DNA from: an uncultured Propionibacteriaceae bacterium
Lineage (GTDB): Bacteria > Actinomycetota > Actinomycetes > Propionibacteriales > Propionibacteriaceae
Reading direction: 5' to 3'
Length of the DNA stretch: 64,000 nt
NCBI GenBank assembly: GCA_937965785.1
Contig: CALCKT010000051.1
Coordinates: forward strand, 1 to 64,000
The position numbers and the translations under genes were made by a program. The notes under the pieces are model-generated. The model ran no database searches, was not told where the DNA came from, and saw nothing but the letters and a program-made list of their open reading frames with translations. The stretch's first letter is position 1; the number at the start of each line of letters is the position of its first letter. Shown in pieces: positions 15,995-23,637 of this stretch.

Positions 15995-16573
15995 TCACCG
16001 GCGATCCTCCGGGGGGCGCATCAACATGAGCCGCTCGATGACGGCCGTTGATTTCTCCCCCGTCACCGACCGGATGGCCAGCCAGAGCGTCATCAGGCCC
16101 CAGGAGACGAAGCCCAGGAACAGCAGCACGGGAGGCGCCCAGTTCGAGGCGACCAGGATGACCGCGATCACACCGTAGATCAGGGCGCTGAACTGGAAAC
16201 ACATGGCGCGCGACGCCTCGGTGGCGATGCGGCTCCTTGGCGAGGCCAGGGCCCGTGCGATCGCGGGGGCCAGGAACATCGTCGGCAGGGTCGCGAGATG
16301 CAGGAAACCGGCAACCAGGTTCTGCACGCCATCGTGAACGGGATGCTGAACCACCGGGGCGCTCGGGATCACGCCGGCCACTCGGGCCAGCCCCTGCAGT
16401 GAGGCATTCAGGTCGGCCCGGGTCTGGGCGGCCAGGGCCATCCCCAACCTCTGTTCGAACAGCTCGTCGCTCAGGCCCCCTGACGCGTACACCCGCTGCA
16501 GGTATTCCACGGCGCGGTCGCGTTGCACGTCCGTGACCGCGGTGAAAAGGCTCGGATCGGTCATGTCATCCAT
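15995..16573 (-). CDS. DUF1707-domain membrane protein
   Basis: The N-terminal part (TDVQRDRAVEYLQRVYASGGLSDELFEQRLGMALAAQTRADLNASLQGL) is the DUF1707 domain, a short helical module common in actinobacterial membrane and regulatory proteins. The C-terminal half has two hydrophobic segments around 120-140 and 145-165 (FSALIYGVIAVILVASNW and PVLLFLGFVSWGLMTLWLAI). Function unknown. The start is uncertain: I use the ATG giving MDDMTDPSLF, but no strong ribosome binding site distinguishes it from ATG 16564 or the longer frame from 16600. It lies between smpB and ssrA, which usually neighbour each other directly. Confidence 0.75.
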   Translation of the reverse strand: MDDMTDPSLFTAVTDVQRDRAVEYLQRVYASGGLSDELFEQRLGMALAAQTRADLNASLQGLARVAGVIPSAPVVQHPVHDGVQNLVAGFLHLATLPTMFLAPAIARALASPRSRIATEASRAMCFQFSALIYGVIAVILVASNWAPPVLLFLGFVSWGLMTLWLAIRSVTGEKSTAVIERLMLMRPPEDRR

Positions 16574-16640
16574 GTTGCACCATGGGCTGCCAAGTTCCAC
16601 CGGGGTTAGCCCTGAACTCTCCCCGGTACCTTCCGGGCAG

Positions 16641-17126
16641 TCAGCGCCGCCCGGAACCCAGCCGGTTGCGTGCCCGCAGCGCCCGCTGCGCCTCGCGGTT
16701 CGCGTCGCGTTCCGCGATGCTCTGCCTCTTGTCCCAGTCCTTCTTGCCCGTGGCGACGGCTATCTCAACCTTGGCGTAGCCGTCCTTGAAGTAGATCGAC
16801 AGGGGCACGATCGTCCTGCCCGTGGCCTCGGTCTCCTTGGCGAGCCGGGTGATCTCCTTGCGGTTGAGCAGCAGTTTGCGGGACCGTTTGGCGGCGTGGT
16901 TGCGCCAGGTCCCGAACTCGTACTCGGGAATGTTGACGTTGCGCAGCCAGACCTCGCCGTCATCCACCGTGGCGAACGCCTCGGCGAGGGAGACCCGTCC
17001 CATTCGCAGGGTCTTCACCTCGGTTCCGGTGAGCACGAGTCCGGCCTCGTAGGTCTCACCGATCTGGTAGTCGTGACGGGCCTTCTTGTTCTGGGCGACG
17101 AGCGTGCGTCCGGTTTCCCTGGGCAT
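16641..17126 (-). CDS. smpB: SsrA-binding protein SmpB
   Basis: SmpB carries tmRNA into the stalled ribosome. The 161-residue product shows the whole family pattern: NKKARHDYQIGETYEAGLVLTGTEVKTLR, GRVSLAEAF, WLRNVNIPEYEFG, RKLLLNRKEI and the basic C-terminal tail (KDWDKRQSIAERDANREAQRALR). It lies 24 bases after the M23 peptidase gene on the same strand and upstream of ssrA. Confidence 0.97.
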   Translation of the reverse strand: MPRETGRTLVAQNKKARHDYQIGETYEAGLVLTGTEVKTLRMGRVSLAEAFATVDDGEVWLRNVNIPEYEFGTWRNHAAKRSRKLLLNRKEITRLAKETEATGRTIVPLSIYFKDGYAKVEIAVATGKKDWDKRQSIAERDANREAQRALRARNRLGSGRR

Positions 17127-17150
17127 CCCGCAATGATGCCACGCCGGGAT

Positions 17151-18494
17151 TCAGCTGAACCAGCGGGCCATCGGATTGGTCACGGAGCCGTTCTCCCAGA
17201 CCATGAGGTGCAGGTGGCACCCGGTCGAGTATCCGGTGGTTCCCACGTACCCGATGATCTGTCCCTGGCTCACGCGGTCCCCGACCGAGACCACGTAGCT
17301 GGTGGCGTGGTTGTACCCGGTGGTCACGTAGGTGCCGCCCTTGCTGCCGTGGTCGATCATGAGACGGTTCCCGTACCCGGCGTTGAAGTAGCGCTCCGAA
17401 ACCACGCCGTCCCCCGCAGCACGGATGGGTGCTCCGCAGCCGGCCGCGAAGTCGGTGCCGTCGTGCAGTTTGCTGTAGCCCAGGACGGGATGGACCCGCA
17501 TGCCGTAGGGAGAGCTTATGGCGCCGTCCACCGGGCGGATGAAGCTGCCGCTGGAGGAGGAACTGGAACCAGAACCGGAACTGGACGAGGATCCGCTCTG
17601 CCGGGAGGAGCGTTCGCGGGCCTGCCGTTCCTCCTCCTCGCGTTTCTGCTTGGCGATGCGTTCCTGAATGCGGCGGTCGACATCTTTGGATTCGCTCTCC
17701 AGCTCGCTCTGACGTCCCTTCTCGGCCGTCAGCTGCGAGTCGGCCTTCGCCTTGGCCGCGTCACGCTGGGTGACCTTCTCGGCGACCTCTGTGCGTTTGG
17801 CTTTCGCGGCCTCCTCCGCTTTCTTGGAGGATTCAAGCTGCTCAGCAGCCACTCTGCGCGCCTCAGCGGCGGCGGCCTCGGCCTCGTCGGCCTCCTTCTT
17901 CGCCGCGTCCAGCTGGAACCTGCGTGAGGTCAGCTCGTCCAGTTCGAGTGCGCTGGAACTGAACAACGTGTCGGCCAGTTGCGCCCGTTGGTTCATGTTG
18001 CCGACACCGACATCGTTGAAGAGAACCGACAGCTCCGCCAGCCCGCCGTTCTGCTGGGTGATCACCGTGATCTCCTCGGAGGTGCGGGCGTCCACGGAGT
18101 CGTAGGCCGCCTGGGCCGCGGCCACGTCGGCCTTCGCCTTCTTTGCCTTGGTCTCCGCGGCCGCCAGCTCCGATGCGCGCTGGGTGTCCAGTTCCTTGGC
18201 GGCCTTGAGGTTGTTCTCCGCCTCGGACAGCGCGGTCTCGGCGGAGGCCAGTTCCGTCTTCGCGGCCTCGAGGGCGCTCACCGCATCGGTGAGTTCCTTG
18301 GATGCGCCCTCCACCACCGACTTCTGGGCCTCTATCTGTGAGTCCAGTTGATCTCGTCTGTCGTCCAGGTCGTCCGCGCCGGCCCGGGTCGCGAGCGCGC
18401 CGAGCATAGTTACGCTCAGCAACGAGGCAACCAGACCACGGGTGATTCGGTTGAGGATGGGGTTTTCGGGTAGCTGGGGAAGGGCCCGATTCAC
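17151..18494 (-). CDS. Coiled-coil M23 peptidase, probable FtsEX-dependent cell wall hydrolase
   Basis: A secreted protein of 447 residues with a signal peptide (about 12-42), a long Ala/Glu/Lys-rich coiled coil (about 45-290), a Ser-rich linker and a C-terminal M23/LytM domain. The zinc motifs are present: LHDGTDF (H-x3-D) and GCHLHLMVW (HxH). The open frame is longer, but AAGGAG lies 6 bases before the GTG at 18494. The layout matches EnvC/PcsB/RipC-type activators or hydrolases that are driven by FtsEX, and the gene directly follows ftsX (18 bases apart). An FtsEX link is inferred from context and architecture. Confidence 0.9.
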   Translation of the reverse strand: MNRALPQLPENPILNRITRGLVASLLSVTMLGALATRAGADDLDDRRDQLDSQIEAQKSVVEGASKELTDAVSALEAAKTELASAETALSEAENNLKAAKELDTQRASELAAAETKAKKAKADVAAAQAAYDSVDARTSEEITVITQQNGGLAELSVLFNDVGVGNMNQRAQLADTLFSSSALELDELTSRRFQLDAAKKEADEAEAAAAEARRVAAEQLESSKKAEEAAKAKRTEVAEKVTQRDAAKAKADSQLTAEKGRQSELESESKDVDRRIQERIAKQKREEEERQARERSSRQSGSSSSSGSGSSSSSSGSFIRPVDGAISSPYGMRVHPVLGYSKLHDGTDFAAGCGAPIRAAGDGVVSERYFNAGYGNRLMIDHGSKGGTYVTTGYNHATSYVVSVGDRVSQGQIIGYVGTTGYSTGCHLHLMVWENGSVTNPMARWFS

Positions 18495-18511
18495 CTTGAT
18501 CTCCTTACACG

Positions 18512-19414
18512 TCAGATTCTCAGGTACTTTCTGGTCGCCAGCAGCGTCGGGATTACCGACAGGGCAACACCAACCACTGCTATGCAAATGATGGCATTGA
18601 AAACGTGATCCGCACCAATCCAAGCTATAGCTGGGATTGAGGGTCTCGCGGTTTGCTCAATCAATAGCAAATAGGTAATTGCAATCGAGCCAGATGAAAT
18701 GAACACACCGATCAGGCCGGCGATGAGGCTTTCCAGCAGGAACGGCAGCAGGATGTAGAAGTTGGAGGCACCGACCAGTCGCATGATGCCGATTTCACGC
18801 CGACGCGTGAAGGCCGCCATCCGGATGGTGGTCGAGATCTGCAGGGCCGCTGCGAGCAGCAGCAGGATGCTCATGCCGATCGTCGCCCACTGAAGCCCGC
18901 CGAGGGTGTTGAACACGGGATCCAAGACGCTCCTCAGGTCCCTGACGTTCTGGACCCCCTGGAGCCCCTGGGCCTCGCTCACCACTCCCTTGTAGTTCTC
19001 GGGGTTCGACAGTTTGACGCGGAACGAGTCCTGCATCTGCTCAACGGTGCGGGAGGCGAGGACCGGGGAGTCCTTGAACACCCTCTGGAACTCCTTGAAG
19101 GCCTCCTCCTTGGATTCGTAGAAAACCTCCTTGACCTCGGGGTTTGCCTTCAGGGCCTCCTCGATCGCCTTGCGCTGGGCGTCCGTGGTGGCCTTGCCCG
19201 GTTCGCAGGTGCCCCCCGTGCTGCGTTCGACGCACAGGAACACGGAGATCTCGACCTTGCCGTACCAGCGGTCCTTGACCAGGTCCACTTCCATGGACGT
19301 GAGCAGCCCGACCCCGAAAAGAGAAAGGGAAACCGACATGGTGACTATGACCGCGATGGTCATGGCCATGTTGCGCTTCAACCCGGACCAGGTCTCTCGA
19401 AACGTGTGCCGCAT
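18512..19414 (-). CDS. ftsX: Cell division permease-like protein FtsX
   Basis: FtsX is the membrane half of the FtsEX complex, which transmits ATP-driven changes in FtsE to cell wall hydrolases. The 300-residue product has a TM helix near 20-42, an extracytoplasmic domain (about 45-170) and three TM helices (near 175-195, 225-250 and 270-293) in FtsX-type arrangement (MRLVGASNFYILLPFLLESLIAGLIG). Bases 18540-18690 are noticeably AT-richer than their surroundings (IDEQ-type codons with A/T third bases), but the protein is intact. Confidence 0.96.
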   Translation of the reverse strand: MRHTFRETWSGLKRNMAMTIAVIVTMSVSLSLFGVGLLTSMEVDLVKDRWYGKVEISVFLCVERSTGGTCEPGKATTDAQRKAIEEALKANPEVKEVFYESKEEAFKEFQRVFKDSPVLASRTVEQMQDSFRVKLSNPENYKGVVSEAQGLQGVQNVRDLRSVLDPVFNTLGGLQWATIGMSILLLLAAALQISTTIRMAAFTRRREIGIMRLVGASNFYILLPFLLESLIAGLIGVFISSGSIAITYLLLIEQTARPSIPAIAWIGADHVFNAIICIAVVGVALSVIPTLLATRKYLRI

Positions 19415-19431
19415 ATGATTTCTCCCGGTTC

Positions 19432-20118
19432 TCAGTTGACGCCGTAGACGCCCTTGGCCTGGTCACGCACGAGTTCACCCTTGCGCAGCTCCAGGACGCG
19501 GCGTCGCATCTGGTCCACGATCGAGGAATCGTGGGTGGCCATGATCACGGTGGTTTCGGTCCGGTTGATCCGGTCCAGCAGCTTCATGATGCCCACGCTG
19601 GTCTCCGGGTCGAGGTTTCCCGTCGGCTCGTCGGCGATGAGGATCTTCGGACGGTTCACGAACGCCCGTGCGATGGCGACCCTCTGCTGTTCACCACCCG
19701 AGAGTTCCTCGTTCAACCGGCTCTCCTTGCCTTCCAGGCCGACGAGTCTGAGGGTCTCCGGAACCACTTCCCGGATGACCCGTGACGGTTTGCCGATCAC
19801 CTGAAGGGCGAAGGCAACGTTCTCGTAGACGGTTTTGCCCGGGAGCAGGCGGAAATCCTGGAACACGGTTCCGATCTGGCGCCGCAGCGCCGGCACCTTC
19901 CACTGGTTGAGGGTGCTCAGGTTCTTGCCCGCGACGTACAGCGTGCCCTTCGTCGGCCGGTACTCCCGCAGGATGAGACGCAGGAAAGTCGATTTGCCGG
20001 ACCCCGACTGACCCACGAGGAAGACGAATTCGCCCTTGGCTATCTCAAGGTTGATGTTGCGAAGTGCCGGGCGGTCCTGCCCGGGATAGAACTTCGTGAC
20101 GTCCTCGAAAGTGATCAC
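19432..20118 (-). CDS. ftsE: Cell division ATP-binding protein FtsE
   Basis: FtsE is the ABC ATPase of FtsEX. The 228-residue product shows Walker A GQSGSGKST, the FtsE-typical RRQIGTVFQDFRLL Q-loop, signature LSGGEQQRVAIARA, Walker B ILIADEPTGNLD and the H-loop ATHD. A GTG start gives MITFEDVTKFYPG. It is 17 bases upstream of ftsX. The 252 bases between prfB and ftsE contain no gene. A hairpin GATCGGG / CCCGATC at 20327-20346 may end prfB transcription. Confidence 0.96.
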   Translation of the reverse strand: MITFEDVTKFYPGQDRPALRNINLEIAKGEFVFLVGQSGSGKSTFLRLILREYRPTKGTLYVAGKNLSTLNQWKVPALRRQIGTVFQDFRLLPGKTVYENVAFALQVIGKPSRVIREVVPETLRLVGLEGKESRLNEELSGGEQQRVAIARAFVNRPKILIADEPTGNLDPETSVGIMKLLDRINRTETTVIMATHDSSIVDQMRRRVLELRKGELVRDQAKGVYGVN

Positions 20119-20326
20119 TGTGCTGCTCCGACCGACTAGGGGAAGTTTCCTGAGAGTATCTCAGGACACGGCCTGTAGCAGTTAACCACGCCCCGCCGAA
20201 CCTGCTCAACCAACACGCCGCGGGCGGTTGATCCGGGTTATGGGCCGGGCATCAAGGGGATTCGTCCCTCGTCGTCACCCGGCGACGCACCGACCGTCCC
20301 GCCCGGGCATCCCACGGCCTCGTCCA

Positions 20327-20346
20327 GATCGGGGGAAGGCCCGATC
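20327..20346 (-). terminator. Short hairpin after prfB
   Basis: GATCGGG and CCCGATC form a 7-bp stem with a 6-base loop, 25 bases beyond the prfB stop on the minus strand. No U tract follows, so support is weak. Confidence 0.35.
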
Positions 20347-20370
20347 CGGGCCGTCCCACCCGCGAATTCC

Positions 20371-21486
20371 TTACCTCGCGCCGGCCCCGTTCTTCTTGCG
20401 CCACCGGATGCCGGCATCGATGAAACCGTCGAGATCGCCGTCGAAAACCGCATCCGGGTTCCCAACCTCGTATTCGGTTCGCAGGTCCTTGACCATCTGA
20501 TACGGGTTCATCACGTAGGAGCGCATCTGGGCTCCCCAGGAGTTCCCGCCGTCCCCCTTGAGCGCGTTCATCTCCTTCTCGCGTTCCTGCCGGGCCAGTT
20601 CCAGGAGCCGCGATTGCAGCACCCTGAGGGCGGCCGCCTTGTTCTGCAGCTGCGATTTCTCGTTCTGGCAGCTGACCACGACACCGGTTGGAAGATGCGT
20701 GATGCGCACGGCCGAGTCCGTGGTGTTGACGGACTGCCCGCCGGGTCCCGAGGAACGGAAGACGTCGACCCTGATGTCTGATTCCGGGATGTCGATGTGG
20801 TCGGTTTCCTCCGTCACGGGCAGCACCTCGACGCCCGCGAAGGAGGTCTGGCGGCGGCCCTGGTTGTCGAATGGGGAGATCCGCACGAGGCGGTGGGTGC
20901 CCTGCTCCACGGACAGGGTGCCGTAGGCGAACGGCGCCTTGACCGCGAAGGTGGCCGATTTCAGTCCCGCCTCCTCGGCGTAGGAGGTGTCGTACACCTC
21001 GACGGCATACCCGTGGCGTTCAGCCCAGCGCAGGTACATGCGCATCAGTTTCTCCGCGAAATCCGCGGCATCGACCCCCCCGGCCTCGGCCCGGATGGTG
21101 ACCAGGGCTTCCCGGGAGTCGTACTCGCCGGAGAGCAGGGTGCGGACCTCAAGCGCCTCGATTTCCTTGGCGAGCCGGTTGAGCTCGCACTCCACGTCGG
21201 TTTTCGCCTCCGCGTCGTTCTCCTCGACGGCCAGTTCGAGCATCACGGCGGCGTCGTCGAGACGGCCGCGCAGGCCCTCGAGGCGTTCCACCTCGGCCTG
21301 CCGTGCGGAGAGGGTCGAGGTGACGCGCTGGGCATTGTCCTGATCGTTCCACAGATCGGGGGCGGCAACCTCCTCCGCCAGTTGCGCTATCTCGGCGCGC
21401 AGCGCCGGCAGGTCGGCCACCGCCTCGATTGATTCCAAGGACCTGCCGAGCTGGTCAATCCGGGTAATGAGGTCTGCATCAGCCAC
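20371..21486 (-). CDS. prfB: Peptide chain release factor 2
   Basis: RF2 recognises UGA and UAA and triggers peptide release. The 371-residue frame is uninterrupted, so the programmed frameshift known from E. coli prfB is absent here. The codon-recognition SPF motif (VRISPFDNQGRRQTSFAGV) lies near residue 200 and the catalytic GGQ (SSGPGGQSVN) near 247. It is the first gene of the prfB-ftsE-ftsX-M23-smpB-ssrA run. Confidence 0.97.
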   Translation of the reverse strand: MADADLITRIDQLGRSLESIEAVADLPALRAEIAQLAEEVAAPDLWNDQDNAQRVTSTLSARQAEVERLEGLRGRLDDAAVMLELAVEENDAEAKTDVECELNRLAKEIEALEVRTLLSGEYDSREALVTIRAEAGGVDAADFAEKLMRMYLRWAERHGYAVEVYDTSYAEEAGLKSATFAVKAPFAYGTLSVEQGTHRLVRISPFDNQGRRQTSFAGVEVLPVTEETDHIDIPESDIRVDVFRSSGPGGQSVNTTDSAVRITHLPTGVVVSCQNEKSQLQNKAAALRVLQSRLLELARQEREKEMNALKGDGGNSWGAQMRSYVMNPYQMVKDLRTEYEVGNPDAVFDGDLDGFIDAGIRWRKKNGAGAR

Positions 21487-21558
21487 AAGTGAACAGTCTA
21501 CCGCCTCGGTCCTGTTCCGGTGACTGGTTGAATGGTGTCCTCGAAAGAAAGGAAACAG

Positions 21559-22026
21559 ATGGCTGCGACGAAGACCCGTCTCAAGGCCGAACTGGCGAAG
21601 GCGCTGCGCGCCAAGGACGAGTTCACCAAGTCCACGATCCGCATGATGCTGGCCGCCATCACCGTCGAGGAGGTCGCCGGCAAGGTGGCGCGCGAGCTGA
21701 GCGATGCCGAGGAGTTGGCGGTGATCACGAAGGAACGCCGCAAGCGCCTCGACTCAGCCGCGACGTATGCCGAGGCCGGGCGCCCGGAGCTCGCCGAGAA
21801 GGAGAACGCCGAGGCCGAGTTCATGGCTGGTTACCTGCCCGCCCCGCTGACCGACGAGGAACTGGGAGCCCTCGTCGATGCGGAGATCGCGAAGGTGAGA
21901 GCGGCCGGGGAGACACCCACCATGAAACACATGGGTGCCGTCGTGAAAGCCGTGAACGCGGTCGCGGCGGGCCGCGCCCCGGGGGCAGAGGTGGCGGCCC
22001 GCGTCAAGGCGGCGCTGCTCGGCTGA
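21559..22026 (+). CDS. GatB/YqeY domain protein
   Basis: A 155-residue YqeY-like protein. The family resembles the tRNA-binding tail domain of GatB, but a role in tRNA amidation is not proven. Recognisable segments are LKAELAKALRAKDEFTKSTIRMMLAAI, EFMAGYLPAPLTDEEL and TMKHMGAVVKAVNAVAAGRAPGAEVAARVKAAL. The ATG at 21559 follows AAAGGA by 6 bases. It stands alone, divergent from prfB, and is followed 42 bases later by tRNA-Val. Confidence 0.9.
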   Translation: MAATKTRLKAELAKALRAKDEFTKSTIRMMLAAITVEEVAGKVARELSDAEELAVITKERRKRLDSAATYAEAGRPELAEKENAEAEFMAGYLPAPLTDEELGALVDAEIAKVRAAGETPTMKHMGAVVKAVNAVAAGRAPGAEVAARVKAALLG

Positions 22027-22068
22027 CTTGGCCCGAGCCCGTCCCTTTGCCACAATGAGCAGGCCCGA

Positions 22069-22142
22069 GGGCGCATAGCTCAGTTGGTCAGAGCACCTGC
22101 CTTACAAGCAGGGGGTCGGGGGTTCAAGTCCCTCTGCGCCCA
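22069..22142 (+). tRNA. tRNA-Val (anticodon TAC)
   Basis: A 74-nt cloverleaf: acceptor GGGCGCA / TGCGCCC with discriminator A, D arm with AGCTCAGTTGGTCAGAGC, anticodon stem CCTGC / GCAGG with loop CTTACAA (anticodon TAC at 22103-22105) and T arm GGGGTTCAAGTCCC-like. CCA is not encoded (ACCG follows). Confidence 0.95.
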
Positions 22143-22401
22143 CCGGATGCGGCATGCGCCGCCACGTCGGTGCCCCGTCAAGGGAAAGCGAAACCCGGGT
22201 TCGGGCTCCCATGTGTCCTGGCCGGTCCGGCTGGTCCCCGGGAATCAGCACCGACGAGCAACGGATCGGTTTCTTCCGCGCTGCCGTCACGAGCAGCCAG
22301 CGGCCCGGAAGTGGTCGATCCGGACATGCGGCACATGACGAAAACTTTCAGGGGGACCTAGACTGGGTCCTTGAAGCAGCCGTGGCGGGAAGGGGAAACG
22401 G

Positions 22402-23619
22402 ATGACGGATGATTCGTCGCTGTCCGCCGGTCCCCGCAGGTCAGCTGATTACGGGACCTCCGCCAGGCACGCCAGGACGGTCGACCCGCCCCCTGCCCGG
22501 GGACGTCATTCGCTTCCAGAAACCGATTTCGACCCGCCCCCTGCCCGCCGGGGCGCCCGCAGGTTCGCGGATCCGGAACCCACGCAGTGGTACGAACCGG
22601 TTCACAGCCCGCTCGATGCCCCGGGATCACCACACATCGAGAGCCGGAGGCACCAGGAACCCTCCCACCCGTCACGGCACGAGGCCACCAGGGCAAGACC
22701 CGGGCCCGAACCGGTCTCCGATTTCTGGTCGGTGGCCGAGGCGAGGAGCCGGGCAGCAACGGTTGACGTGAAACCCGGGATCCCGAAACACACCACCCCC
22801 GAACCCGGTCCGACACCCTCGCCGCCCTCTTCACCGGAACCCGTCAGGGGAAACGCGGAGGACGAGGAGGAAGCCGTCCCGACCCGGGCGGCCAGGCCCG
22901 ATCTATTGGGCAGGCTGAAACGGATCGGCCTGGTGATCCTGACCGGAATCCTGATCTTCGCGCTCGGTTTCACGGCCTGGTCCTGGGTCACCCGCGGCAC
23001 CTGGGAGTTCACATCCCTCTGGCCTTTCGGGACCAGCGCGTCCCCGGAGTCGCAGACTCCTCCGGCGTCGGCTCCGGCCGCATCCTCGGATCCCGAGAGC
23101 ACAGCGGGAGCGAGGCCGGCCAACAGCGAACAGGTCCTCGACGACACCAGCTTCACGGTTCCCGAGGGCTGGAGGGAGTACGGCGAGGATCAGCCGTCGG
23201 CCGAGCCCAACCGCAGGGTCGTGCGTCTTCAGCACTCCGAAACCGATGTCCGCCTCCAAGTCACTTCATTGGTCGAGATTCCCGAGGGGAAGGATCTCCT
23301 GGAGGGCTGCAAGGAGCTCTCAGGGAGCCAGCAGGAACGTTTCAGCAACCCCGTACCCACACCGGCCTCCCAGGACAAGGTCAGCCAAGCTCAGGGAGGG
23401 AGCTACACCACCTGCGGTTTCACGGGCGTGCGGACCGAGGACAACGTGCCGAACACGGTCATGTTCACCCTCCTGCTACGAACCAACGACGGCCATGTGC
23501 TGGTTCTGCGCAGCATAATCCCGGATTCCGTGGGTGGAGGGGCCACCGCCCGTCAGGAGCTGGCCGGCATGAACTGCACCGCCAGCCTCAACTTCGGGGT
23601 CACCCTTCCCCTCTGCTGA
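22402..23619 (+). CDS. Single-pass membrane protein of unknown function
   Basis: I do not recognise a family. The 405-residue product has a long Pro/Arg/Glu-rich cytoplasmic region (1-165), one TM helix (about 172-195, IGLVILTGILIFALGFTAW) and an extracellular Ser/Pro-rich linker, followed by a folded C-terminal domain (about 245-405). That domain contains TSFTVPEGWREYGED-like sequence and four well-spaced Cys (GCKELSG, YTTCGFTG, GMNCTAS, PLC) that could form disulfides. It lies after tRNA-Val and ends 18 bases from the convergent pfk gene. Confidence 0.8.
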   Translation: MTDDSSLSAGPRRSADYGTSARHARTVDPPPARGRHSLPETDFDPPPARRGARRFADPEPTQWYEPVHSPLDAPGSPHIESRRHQEPSHPSRHEATRARPGPEPVSDFWSVAEARSRAATVDVKPGIPKHTTPEPGPTPSPPSSPEPVRGNAEDEEEAVPTRAARPDLLGRLKRIGLVILTGILIFALGFTAWSWVTRGTWEFTSLWPFGTSASPESQTPPASAPAASSDPESTAGARPANSEQVLDDTSFTVPEGWREYGEDQPSAEPNRRVVRLQHSETDVRLQVTSLVEIPEGKDLLEGCKELSGSQQERFSNPVPTPASQDKVSQAQGGSYTTCGFTGVRTEDNVPNTVMFTLLLRTNDGHVLVLRSIIPDSVGGGATARQELAGMNCTASLNFGVTLPLC

Positions 23620-23637
23620 CAAACGGAACCTGCCCGG

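Noticed and set aside
20371..21486. Programmed frameshift in prfB
   Set aside because: The reading frame is continuous from the ATG to the stop, with no in-frame UGA near codon 25.
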